NCBI GenBank assembly: GCA_937981555.1
Contig: CALJOK010000026.1
Coordinates: 1 to 64,000 of the forward strand
Length of the DNA stretch: 64,000 nt
Source: an uncultured Saprospiraceae bacterium
GTDB taxonomy: Bacteria > Bacteroidota > Bacteroidia > Chitinophagales > Saprospiraceae
Direction: 5' to 3'
The translations under genes and the position numbers were made by a program. The notes beneath the pieces are model-generated. The model was given only the letters and a program-made list of their open reading frames with translations. It was not told the DNA's origin and did not search any database. Positions 42,454 through 50,458 of the stretch are shown piece after piece (position 1 is the stretch's first letter; every line of letters begins with the position of its first letter).

Positions 42454-43344
42454 ATGACTGTACTCCAAACCAACGAACTCTCCAAAAGATACGGCTCGAT
42501 TCAAGCGGTCAATCGCCTTTCCTTAAAAATTGAAGAAGGTCAAATTCTCGGAATCCTCGGTCCTAACGGAAGTGGCAAAACTACCTTCCTAGGTATGGTG
42601 CTAGACATCATCAAAAAAGATAGTGGCGACTACAATTGGTTCGAAGGAAAGTATGGGGAAAATGCTCGAAAAAATTTGGGTGCCTTACTCGAAACCCCTA
42701 ATTTCTATCCTTACAAAAATGCGGTGGATAACCTCAAGATCATCGCACACATCAAAAAAGTGGATAACCCCCGCATTGATGAATTATTAGAAATCGTCAA
42801 TTTGGCTCATCGAAAAACTTCTCCCTTTCGTGCATACTCTTTAGGTATGAAACAACGATTAGGCATTGCAGGTGCGATGATTGGTGATCCTGATGTTTTG
42901 ATTTTTGATGAACCAACCAATGGGTTAGACCCTCAAGGAATTGCTGAAGTTCGGGAGACCATCGTCAATATCGGAAAACAAGGGAAGACCATAATTATGG
43001 CAAGTCATATTTTGGATGAGGTAGAAAAAGTATGTACACATGTTTCGATCATCAAAAATGGTAACCACTTAATTTCAGGTTCAGTAGGTTCGATCATAAG
43101 TGATGATGTACAAGTTGAGATTGCTGCGCCAAATCTAGATGGTTTAAAAAATATGTTGTCCAATGATTCTCGAATCAGTAAACTAGTGGAAAAAGACGGA
43201 AGATTAGTCCTGTATGTTGATCGTGAATTTTCTACAGCAGAGATCAATCAGATGGCTTATAACAATGGTATTACATTAACTCATTTGGTGGCTAAGGCGA
43301 AGAGTTTGGAATCAGAATTTTTAGAAATCACCAGCAAAAACTAA
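42454..43344 (+). CDS. ABC transporter ATP-binding protein
   Basis: A 296-residue ATPase. Walker A is GPNGSGKT (residues 36-43), the ABC signature SLGMKQRLG is at 129-137 and Walker B LIFDEPTNGLD has D152-E153. It is a typical ABC-2/CcmA/BcrA-like type, with a C-terminal extension of about 80 residues. It energises the permease encoded 9 bp downstream; export of an unknown compound is most likely. The cargo (drug, lipid or peptide) is not evident. Confidence 0.93.
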   Translation: MTVLQTNELSKRYGSIQAVNRLSLKIEEGQILGILGPNGSGKTTFLGMVLDIIKKDSGDYNWFEGKYGENARKNLGALLETPNFYPYKNAVDNLKIIAHIKKVDNPRIDELLEIVNLAHRKTSPFRAYSLGMKQRLGIAGAMIGDPDVLIFDEPTNGLDPQGIAEVRETIVNIGKQGKTIIMASHILDEVEKVCTHVSIIKNGNHLISGSVGSIISDDVQVEIAAPNLDGLKNMLSNDSRISKLVEKDGRLVLYVDREFSTAEINQMAYNNGITLTHLVAKAKSLESEFLEITSKN

Positions 43345-43353
43345 ACGAAAACT

Positions 43354-44160
43354 ATGTTGCATTTATTAAAACTAGAGTTTTTAAAAGTCAAAAATTACAA
43401 GCCATTTATTGTAATGACGATTTTGTATTTAATATTATTACCAATCTCTTTATTGGTGACCAAAAGTTTACCTGAAGAGCCTGCTGCATTTTTTGGAACA
43501 CAGGGATTTTATACTTTTCCAAACGTGTGGAAATATTTAGGCTACATTGGCAATTGGATTGGATTTTTCTTTTTAGGTTTTATGGGAGTACTTTCTATCA
43601 CCATGGAATTTGGAAATAAAACCCTTCGACAAAATATCATCACAGGACTTTCTCGAAAAGAATATTTTTCGGCGAAAGTGATTTTCATAACTGCCATTAG
43701 TTTGGCAGCTACTGCTTATTATTTTCTATCAGGAACTTTGATTGGCCTATTCCACGCTGATCCTTTTTATATGGATGTCTATACGCAAGGATTGATGACT
43801 TATATTCCACGTTATTTCTTAATGAGCTTTGGATATATGTCTCTTGGGTTATTTTTTGGAATGTTAGTTCGTCGAACAGGTTTTGCAGTATTCATTTTTC
43901 TAGCTTATGGTGTATTTTTAGAACAAGTGCTTCGAGGTATTCATATGTATTATCTAGAATCACGAACAGTTCTTTTCTACCCCGTTAATGCAATTGAAGA
44001 TTTGACCCCAATTCCTTTTCCAGATATAGCCAATGATATGATTCGAGAAATGGACTTTAATCCATTTTTGTCATCAGGAGAAGCAATGATCACCGTCATT
44101 GTTTATACCGCTCTATTTATTTTTGGAGCGTATCAATTGATAATGAAGCGAGATTTATAA
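43354..44160 (+). CDS. ABC-2 type transporter permease
   Basis: A 268-residue polytopic protein with about six TM helices (near 20-35, 65-85, 112-135, 150-170, 175-195 and 243-260). Features such as ITMEFGNKTLRQNIITGLSRKEYFSAK after the second TM resemble ABC-2 permeases (BcrB/NatB type). It follows the ATPase gene after 9 bp and completes the two-component exporter; a good terminator follows at 44182. Confidence 0.88.
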   Translation: MLHLLKLEFLKVKNYKPFIVMTILYLILLPISLLVTKSLPEEPAAFFGTQGFYTFPNVWKYLGYIGNWIGFFFLGFMGVLSITMEFGNKTLRQNIITGLSRKEYFSAKVIFITAISLAATAYYFLSGTLIGLFHADPFYMDVYTQGLMTYIPRYFLMSFGYMSLGLFFGMLVRRTGFAVFIFLAYGVFLEQVLRGIHMYYLESRTVLFYPVNAIEDLTPIPFPDIANDMIREMDFNPFLSSGEAMITVIVYTALFIFGAYQLIMKRDL

Positions 44161-44181
44161 CAATATATTTACAATAATAAA

Positions 44182-44219
44182 AAGGCTTTGAGAATAATTT
44201 TTCAAAGCCTTCTTTATTT
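44182..44219. terminator. Intrinsic terminator (convergent genes)
   Basis: A 10-bp perfect stem AAGGCTTTGA (44182-44191) / TCAAAGCCTT (44202-44211) with a 10-nt loop, then CTTTATTTTT. It ends the ABC operon on the plus strand and faces the GldM-like gene on the minus strand. Confidence 0.8.
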
Positions 44220-44864
44220 TTACTTAATGACAATATCTATTTCATCTAATTCTATTTTCATCTTAGAACCAGGTGTCAAAATCATTATTTCATCAACAAT
44301 TATTCTATCTCCACTTTCTGCTTTTAAAATTAATCCTCTTGCTTTCTCTTCAAATTTTCCTCCCGTATTAAAAACTTCTCCGATCAAATCTTGCCCTCTA
44401 ACAATTTGCAGACGATAGGAAATAACTTTATAATTAGCATCAATATCAAAATTTTCAACTGGAACAATAATTCCCCTTTGAATCTTAAATTCTGCTAATC
44501 CAATTTTGCCTGAATTTATTCGTCCTATTCTCGCTTTAGATCTTGGCCATCTTTTCACTCTATATTTTCTCTCTTCAATTTCAATTGTATCTCCCTTCTC
44601 TATTTTATGAATAAAAATAGAAGCTATCCCAACTTTTCTTGGAAAAAAAACATATTCGCAATTTTCCTTCGATTGCATTTCACCATTGTTCGTCGAAACA
44701 AATATTTCGCTACATGGAATTCCTTCTACAATAATATTCATCGGATTATCTAAATAAGGATAAGCGATATTTTGTTTCAAATTTTCAATCGCTACTTTTT
44801 GAGAAAAAGTATCCACCATTCCAACTTGAAAAAATAACAATAGTAAAAATATTTTTTGTCTCAT
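44220..44864 (-). CDS. Secreted GldM C-terminal-like protein
   Basis: A 214-residue protein with a signal peptide (1-21, VDTFSQ) and no other membrane segment. The mature part resembles the last two domains of the gliding/T9SS motor protein GldM: NPMNIIVEGIPCSEIFVSTNNG followed by EYVFFPRKVG (third domain style) and, after YRVKRWPRS, FDIDANYKVISYRLQIVRG, VFNTGGKFEEKARGLIL and AESGDRIIVDEIMI (fourth domain style). The TM helix and motor-stator domains are missing. It may be a periplasmic accessory or paralogue of the T9SS ring; that is inference. No other gld or por gene is nearby. Confidence 0.7.
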   Translation of the reverse strand: MRQKIFLLLLFFQVGMVDTFSQKVAIENLKQNIAYPYLDNPMNIIVEGIPCSEIFVSTNNGEMQSKENCEYVFFPRKVGIASIFIHKIEKGDTIEIEERKYRVKRWPRSKARIGRINSGKIGLAEFKIQRGIIVPVENFDIDANYKVISYRLQIVRGQDLIGEVFNTGGKFEEKARGLILKAESGDRIIVDEIMILTPGSKMKIELDEIDIVIK

Positions 44865-45286
44865 CTATATTATTGATTTCGATTAAAGTGTTTTATTCAC
44901 ACTAACCTTTTTTAGATTATATTTTGTAAAGCACATAGAACATCACATTAACTAAAACATTATTTTGCAAAAATACTCATTGTGAAATATTATTCTTAAA
45001 ACAATAGGTTCCATTCCTTAATAGTTTACAATAGTTGTTTTATTAAAATTATTATTCTTTTTTTCAAAAAAAAAAAAAAGCAACAACAAACTTTATCTAC
45101 AAGAACAAATTAAATACAAACTACTGATAATCAACAACTTACAAGAATGTTAAACCGATCTTTATCTTTTAAATTAGGAATACCTTTAAGATACTAAGTA
45201 CATTTTTATCAAAACAGATTATACTTTGTGTAAATTTTACACTACCTTTGAAATACTGTTTTATGATACTAAAAGTTATATTTTTC
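44865..45286. other. Gene-free AT-rich intergenic sequence
   Basis: No ORF beyond short shadows. Contains a homopolymer A run around 45067-45080, a GTGTAAA-T-TTTACAC palindrome at 45228-45242 and two partly similar segments TACCTTTAAGATACTAAGT (45181) and TACCTTTGAAATACTGT (45244), 63 bp apart. Nothing else recognised. Confidence 0.4.
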
Positions 45287-45294
45287 TAGATTTG
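45287..45294 (+). promoter_or_regulatory. Predicted -7 element in the gene-free stretch
   Basis: TAGATTTG matches TAnnTTTG and lies about 100 bp upstream of a good terminator on the same strand with no ORF between. I did not find a clear -33 element at the usual distance. Confidence 0.4.
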
Positions 45295-45300
45295 CACTTA

Positions 45301-45425
45301 AAGTTTTTTGGTTAAATGGTTTAATTTAAATGGTAGTTCAAATTTTCCTAGCAAATCAAAAAAAATAAAACTGTCAAAAAGCAGTCGGGTTAATTAAAGG
45401 CGAGGTAATAATCTCGCCTTTTATT
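45301..45425 (+). ncRNA. Candidate small RNA of unknown class
   Basis: A putative -7 element at 45287 and a terminator hairpin (AAAGGCGAG / CTCGCCTTT, 45396-45422) bracket about 120 nt on the plus strand that encode no plausible protein. The interior is U/A-rich and holds the TGGTTTAATTTAAATGGT and CTGTCAAAAAGCAG segments, the second a small hairpin. A second terminator follows at 45441. I cannot place it in a known family such as 6S, tmRNA or SRP RNA; the RNA assignment is inference. Confidence 0.35.
45396..45424 (+). terminator. Intrinsic terminator 1 of tandem pair
   Basis: A 9-bp stem AAAGGCGAG / CTCGCCTTT with 8-nt loop, followed by TTATTTTTT. No plus-strand protein gene ends nearby, so it implies a non-coding transcript. 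Confidence 0.7.
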
Positions 45426-45440
45426 TTTTGCCCAAATAGA

Positions 45441-45481
45441 AATCCCTTTTAGAACTTAATATTCTAAAAGGGATTTTTTTA
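45441..45481 (+). terminator. Intrinsic terminator 2 of tandem pair
   Basis: A 13-bp stem AATCCCTTTTAGA / TCTAAAAGGGATT with a 9-nt loop and a T7 run on the plus strand. On the minus strand the run after the stem is weak, so it acts mainly on plus-strand transcription. Confidence 0.75.
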
Positions 45482-45537
45482 TTGTTCTTAACTAAAATAG
45501 TCTTCCAATATTTCATCCCCCTTTAGGGGACAAAGGC

Positions 45538-47409
45538 TTAATTATTCCATTCATTGTTCCCTCGATCGATATCAGCCATTCTCCAAGTTGGGTCAATGAT
45601 AATCTGTTCCACTTCTTTCAACTTGCAAGGAATTTCAAATTCATATGTTGGATTTACCCAAGGCCAATCCTCCATCACTTCGAAGTCCGTACCCTTTTTC
45701 ATAATCATACTATCTTGGCTTTTTGCACCACGCATCATTTGTAAAGGAATGTGAGCAATCATTTGTTTGCCACCATCATGGATAATTAATACATCCAAAG
45801 CCATCGGCATTCGACCTACTTTTTCCAAAGTAATTTTAGTCGTTTTTCTTCCAGCCTTCTCCACATTCTTAACACCATAATCAATCGTGTGAGTTGAGTT
45901 CACCCAATATTCTCTGTACCAATCTAATTCGATTCCTGATTCTTTTTCCATTACTCGAATAAAGTCATTCGCATTTGGATGTTTGAATTTCCAAGTATCA
46001 TAATAAGTCAACATCCCTTTGTCAAATGCCTCTTTTCCAATAATACCTTGCAACTGATGTAAGAACACCGCCCCCTTCACATATGACGCAATACTGTAGG
46101 CATAATTCGTATTAAAATGATCTGCATGTGTTGATAATGCTTCTTCGATTCCACTTGCCACAATATTCGCATATCCAAAATAATCTCCTTTGTGAATATC
46201 TTCAATTGCTTTAGATTCAGTACCAGGTAGCAAACCTTCTGCTGCTAAGAAATTCATCACCTCAGCTGAAGCATAACTTGTAAATCCTTCGTCCATCCAA
46301 CCATATAAACTTTCATTTGTACCCAAAGCCATTTGATACCAACTATGCATCAACTCATGAATTGATACTCCCACTAAACTTTTAAAACTTCTATGTCCCG
46401 TAATCAAAGTCGCTTGTGGATATTCCATTCCTCCATCTCCTCCTTGAATAAACGAATATTGTTTATACGGATATTTTCCATATTTCTTATTAATAAAATC
46501 AAAAGCTCGATCCATCGCCTTTGGTAACATCGGCCAATTCACATTCGTCTTATCGCTATCAATATAAAAATAGTGAACCGTCAATCCATCAGGTCGAACT
46601 GATTTAACATGCTTATAATCTGGATCTGCTGCCCAAACAAAATCATGAACATTTTTCGCTTTAAAATTCCAAGTTAATTTTTCACCTTTAGCAAGTCGAA
46701 CAGCAGTACCGTCAGGTTCGTAGCCTGCACCGATATTTCCCCAGTTTTCCAAAAACCCAGTTGCCGCAACTACGAAACTTCGATCAATCGAAATATTCAC
46801 CTCAAAATCTCCCCAGATTCCGTAGAACTCGCGAGCTATATATGGGTTCGCATGCCAGCCTTGATAATCGTATTCACACATTTTAGGATACCATTGTGCC
46901 ATAGAGTAATCAATACCTTCTTTGTTATTTCTTCCTGATCGTCGAATCTGAACAGGCACTTGTGATTCAAATTCCATTTCAAAAGTTGCTGAACTATTTG
47001 CTTTAATTGGTTCATCCAACATCACTTCCAAAATAGTTCCGACCACTTCATACTTTACTTTTTTGCCATTATGTTTAAGTGATTTTATTTTGTGGTAACC
47101 GATTTCATTTTCTTTAAGTCCTTCTATTCGACTTCCTATTTTCGAACTCGCATCCGAAATAGTTCTTGAACGAACATCCATCATACTCCCAGGTTGAAAT
47201 GCATTAAAATACAAATGATAAAAAATTTGATTCAATTCGTCAGGTGAGTTATTGGTATAAACTGCAATTTGTTTTCCTTTGAATTGATGTTTTTCGACAT
47301 TAAAGTCAATGTCCATTTTATAATCAATTGCTTGTTGCCATCGATCAGGCTGAGCAAAAATGAAGTTGCTCAAAAGCAACAATCCTATGATAATATTTAA
47401 TTTTTTCAT
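45538..47409 (-). CDS. M1-family metallopeptidase (aminopeptidase-like), secreted
   Basis: A 623-residue exported enzyme (signal peptide 1-19, SNFIFAQ). The gluzincin motif HELMHSWYQMALGTNES...EG is at about residue 353, giving two His and, 18 residues on, the Glu ligand (WMDEGFTSYAS). The M1 substrate-anchoring motif appears as GGDGGMEYPQATL, where the classical form is GAMEN. The N-terminal half (about 25-250) is the M1 beta-saddle domain. It probably cleaves N-terminal residues from peptides in the periplasm or at the surface. Confidence 0.93.
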   Translation of the reverse strand: MKKLNIIIGLLLLSNFIFAQPDRWQQAIDYKMDIDFNVEKHQFKGKQIAVYTNNSPDELNQIFYHLYFNAFQPGSMMDVRSRTISDASSKIGSRIEGLKENEIGYHKIKSLKHNGKKVKYEVVGTILEVMLDEPIKANSSATFEMEFESQVPVQIRRSGRNNKEGIDYSMAQWYPKMCEYDYQGWHANPYIAREFYGIWGDFEVNISIDRSFVVAATGFLENWGNIGAGYEPDGTAVRLAKGEKLTWNFKAKNVHDFVWAADPDYKHVKSVRPDGLTVHYFYIDSDKTNVNWPMLPKAMDRAFDFINKKYGKYPYKQYSFIQGGDGGMEYPQATLITGHRSFKSLVGVSIHELMHSWYQMALGTNESLYGWMDEGFTSYASAEVMNFLAAEGLLPGTESKAIEDIHKGDYFGYANIVASGIEEALSTHADHFNTNYAYSIASYVKGAVFLHQLQGIIGKEAFDKGMLTYYDTWKFKHPNANDFIRVMEKESGIELDWYREYWVNSTHTIDYGVKNVEKAGRKTTKITLEKVGRMPMALDVLIIHDGGKQMIAHIPLQMMRGAKSQDSMIMKKGTDFEVMEDWPWVNPTYEFEIPCKLKEVEQIIIDPTWRMADIDRGNNEWNN

Positions 47410-47582
47410 CGATGTATTAATATTGTTTTTAAAAAAATATGTGCGTTAGAAAATTAGGTTTAATTATTCCTATTAATGACAACTGAAATATAGACTTGTT
47501 GTCTAAAAAACTAAATTATTCAAGTTATTTTTAGAACGTCAATATTTAATTTTTCATTTTTTCAAGCGCACAAAAATAGACA
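47410..47582. other. Gene-free region upstream of the M1 peptidase gene
   Basis: AT-rich sequence without ORF or strong structure. It should contain the promoter of the M1 peptidase gene on the minus strand, but no clear TAnnTTTG is visible. Confidence 0.4.
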
Positions 47583-47744
47583 ATGTCGAGTAAACCGCCA
47601 AAAGATTATTCTTTGTTAAAAATTGGTTATCAACCAATCCAAAATAAAAACTCAAGCCTATCCTTCCATACCTTACTTCTCCTTGAAAAAATTAAAATAC
47701 AGTCTCAAGATTTAGAAAAATTAAAATTGAAGGGAAAACCATGA
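47583..47744 (+). CDS. Possible small ORF (53 aa)
   Basis: ATG at 47583, stop at 47742-47744. The peptide is Lys- and Leu-rich with MSSKPPKDYSLLKIGYQPIQ at the N-terminus and a short amphipathic helix LLLLEKIKIQSQDLEKLK. It has no signal peptide and no family I know, and there is no visible promoter. Coding status is doubtful; listed only because the surrounding 600 bp have no other gene. Confidence 0.2.
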   Translation: MSSKPPKDYSLLKIGYQPIQNKNSSLSFHTLLLLEKIKIQSQDLEKLKLKGKP

Positions 47745-47768
47745 GTAGTAAGAAGCGGGCGAGGATCG

Positions 47769-47860
47769 GTGAAAAATGAGGGTGCGGGAGCTTGCCTTGA
47801 GCCTAGCTATTTTTTCACCTAGAATTTTTTGGTCCTTTTTTTTTCAATGAAAAAAAGGAC
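47769..47860. repeat. Structured intergenic repeat (two stem-loops)
   Basis: Two nested or adjacent inverted repeats: GGTGAAAAAT (about 47769) with ATTTTTTCACC (about 47810), and GTCCTTTTTTT / AAAAAAAGGAC around 47832-47860 with a short loop. The region has a GC-richer centre (GAGGGTGCGGGAGCTTGCC). It resembles intergenic repeats of other Bacteroidota ending in '...TTTTTGGTCC', but a second copy is not seen here. Confidence 0.5.
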
Positions 47861-48033
47861 AATGTTAAATTTATTCACCAACTTCAAAATGTAAAACGAA
47901 GTAAACAATAGAACAATGATAACCACCAAACATACCTATCATCAATTTAAAATCATTATTTTTTTTAGCATCTTTACATTTCAAAAATAGGTTCTCATTT
48001 TTCAAAAAACAAAACGAACCATCTTCAACTTTT

Positions 48034-49860
48034 ATGAATCATAAAAAATCACTCCTCGCTTATTTTTTCAGTTGTGCATTTATATTTTCCTTGGTTGTCA
48101 TGTACCCAAGTTGGAACAACAAAGGTGGTGGCGCAACATTGAGTTGGGACGTGATGGGATATTATACTTACTTGCCCGCGGCAATTATTTATCAAGATTT
48201 AGCACAGTTAGAATTTCGAGAAGATATCCAAAAAGAATACCATTCAACTGGTTTGGACATGGCAGCCTACCCTACCCAAAATGGAAATCAAATCATGAAA
48301 TACCCAATGGGAATGGCGCTCTCTTATGCCCCTTGGTTTTTGATGGCGCACACTACTGCAACGTTCACCACTTACCCCGCCGATGGTTATTCCTTTCCCT
48401 ATCAATTCTTTTTAGAGTTTGGCTGTTTGGCCTATGTCTTTATTGGATTGTGGTATTTTCGAAAAATTTTAATTCGATATTTTGATGATGATGTATCTGC
48501 AATTACGTTGATCTTGATTGCACTTGGAACCAATTATTTGAATTACTCTGCCTTTGATATGGCAATGCCGCATAATTTTTTATTTACACTTTATGCACTT
48601 TTAACTTGGTACACGATCAAGTGGTACGAAAAACCTAATGTCAAAGACAGTATCATTATTGGCATTTGCATCGGTTGGGCAGCATTGGCTAGACCGACAG
48701 AAGTCATTTCGATTTTGATTCCAATTTTGTGGGGATTGAGTAATCTTGAAAGTGTGCGAGAGCGATTTTTTTTATGGAAAAAACATTTTGGAAAATTGTT
48801 TTTGACTGGAAGCATCATCACCGTAATTGGATTGTTACAAATCATTTACTGGAAAATGTACTCTGGCAATTTTTTGGAGTACAGTTATCAAGACCAAGGT
48901 TTTTCTTGGAATGGAGTCCATATGAAAGATTGTTTTTTTAGCTATCGAAAAGGATGGTTGATATACACTCCATTGATGGCGTTTTCAATGTTTGGTTTTT
49001 ATTTTTTGTGGAAAAAAAACAATACAATTACATTTTTGCAAAAACACTTTTGGGCTGTATTTATCTTTTTCCTAATCAATACTTATATTATCTTCAGTTG
49101 GGACATTTGGTGGTATGGCGGTGGTTTTGGTCAGCGAGCAATGATTCCATCTTACCTACTTTTGGGTTTGCCTTTAGCAGCTTTCTTGGAATTTATCAAG
49201 AAGCATTTTTTAGCAAAAATTGGTTTTGGAATTATATTGTTGGGTTGCTTTGCGTTAAACCTTTTTCAGACGTGGCAAGCACATATGCCCTCCGGAGGTT
49301 TTGAAACGGAAAACATGACTAAAGCATATTATTGGAAGATTTTTGGAAAAACGAAATTCGATCCTGAGTGGAAAACATTGCTGGATACTGACGAAGAATA
49401 TTTAGGTGAAATCAACAACTCAAAAATGCTCTATTCCAATGATTTCGAGCAAATTACAGATAGTATTTCTTTTAATTCAAAATATAGAACTTCTGATTCT
49501 ACTGCTTTATATTTAAGTCAAGCGGTGCAATTTTCTCCTGTTTTTTCTATTCCTTTTTCAGCAGACGAAAAGACAGATTGGGTGCGAGCAAGTGCTAATT
49601 TTTACTGCGAAAGTAAGGAGTGGAACTACTGGCAGATGAATCAATTCATCATTAGCTTGGAAGAGAATGATGTTGTCAAAAAACATAAAATGATTCGCGT
49701 GCACAGATTGTTTGGAGAAAATAATTGGCGGCGAATTTGGGTGGATATAAAAATCCCTAAAGGTCAAAACTTCAACAATATAAAAGTAAAATATTGGAAC
49801 GCAGGAGGCTCGAAAGAAATTTGGATTGATGATTTAAAAGTTGAATCTTTTAGTGAGTAA
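48034..49860 (+). CDS. Polytopic membrane protein, GT-C glycosyltransferase-like
   Basis: A 608-residue protein with about 10-11 TM helices in residues 1-430 and a soluble C-terminal part (about 445-608) of mainly beta structure. The first loop after TM1 has SWDVMGYYTYLPAAI, a position where GT-C enzymes carry the catalytic Asp, and the next loops show YPMGMALSYAPWF and ARPTEVISILIP, seen in PMT/ArnT-like families. Function as a lipid-linked sugar transferase is inferred from this topology; substrate unknown. Its C-terminal domain resembles a carbohydrate-binding or adhesion fold (inference). Confidence 0.7.
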   Translation: MNHKKSLLAYFFSCAFIFSLVVMYPSWNNKGGGATLSWDVMGYYTYLPAAIIYQDLAQLEFREDIQKEYHSTGLDMAAYPTQNGNQIMKYPMGMALSYAPWFLMAHTTATFTTYPADGYSFPYQFFLEFGCLAYVFIGLWYFRKILIRYFDDDVSAITLILIALGTNYLNYSAFDMAMPHNFLFTLYALLTWYTIKWYEKPNVKDSIIIGICIGWAALARPTEVISILIPILWGLSNLESVRERFFLWKKHFGKLFLTGSIITVIGLLQIIYWKMYSGNFLEYSYQDQGFSWNGVHMKDCFFSYRKGWLIYTPLMAFSMFGFYFLWKKNNTITFLQKHFWAVFIFFLINTYIIFSWDIWWYGGGFGQRAMIPSYLLLGLPLAAFLEFIKKHFLAKIGFGIILLGCFALNLFQTWQAHMPSGGFETENMTKAYYWKIFGKTKFDPEWKTLLDTDEEYLGEINNSKMLYSNDFEQITDSISFNSKYRTSDSTALYLSQAVQFSPVFSIPFSADEKTDWVRASANFYCESKEWNYWQMNQFIISLEENDVVKKHKMIRVHRLFGENNWRRIWVDIKIPKGQNFNNIKVKYWNAGGSKEIWIDDLKVESFSE

Positions 49861-49883
49861 TTTTTTTCATAAAAAATAAGACC

Positions 49884-50210
49884 ATGGAAAAAGAAGAAAA
49901 ACTCTACCTGAAAATTGGCAATACACTAACTGCCAAAGATGCCAATATCACCCATGGTAAAATGATGACTTCCCCTGGTTTAAAATACAAAAACAAAGTC
50001 TTTGCCTTTTTTCATAACAATGCAATTACATTTAAACTAGGCAAAGAATTTAATCCAGAAAAAAACGGCATCGAACGATGGGACTACCTCAGTCCTTTCA
50101 AAAATAAACCTCCTATGAAAGCTTGGTTCGAACTCCCATATTCCGAAAAAGATAAATGGGAAGCGATGGCTCATCTAGCGTTAGAAAAAATGAAAGACCA
50201 AATTGGATAA
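49884..50210 (+). CDS. Small cytoplasmic protein, TfoX/YjbR-like fold candidate
   Basis: A 108-residue protein. A GKMMTSPGLKYKNKVFAFF strand-loop, AITFKLGKEF, WDYLSPFKNKPPMKAWFELP and a final helix KWEAMAHLALEKMK resemble the TfoX N-terminal/YjbR superfamily, whose members have this order of strands and a C-terminal helix. That is a motif impression, not a match I can verify, and no function follows. It lies 23 bp after the GT-C-like gene and is probably cotranscribed. Confidence 0.6.
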   Translation: MEKEEKLYLKIGNTLTAKDANITHGKMMTSPGLKYKNKVFAFFHNNAITFKLGKEFNPEKNGIERWDYLSPFKNKPPMKAWFELPYSEKDKWEAMAHLALEKMKDQIG

Positions 50211-50308
50211 AAAATTTCAATCGATTTTACTGCTCATTGAATTGCCTCTTATAAGTAAATAAAATATACTCAAAAATATTAACGTGCTTTTTTTATCTAA
50301 TAAAATCG

Positions 50309-50316
50309 TATATTTG
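50309..50316 (+). promoter_or_regulatory. Predicted -7 promoter element of the 50459 gene
   Basis: TATATTTG matches TAnnTTTG; the start codon is about 142 bp downstream, so a long 5' leader would be implied. Confidence 0.35.
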
Positions 50317-50458
50317 AAAAGTAACAAAAAATTAAAACTACTTTTTTCCCTTCCAATAATCGTTTTTCCCAAAATAGATATTCTCATTTTCACTCCTAGA
50401 CCGTTTTAAATTTTCTTTAAAACATATCATTTTTACAAACTTTATTAAAAGCGTTCCC

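Noticed and set aside
45060-45082. Homopolymer A run as a functional signal
   Set aside because: Such runs are common in this AT-rich genome and it has no consistent relation to a gene or hairpin.
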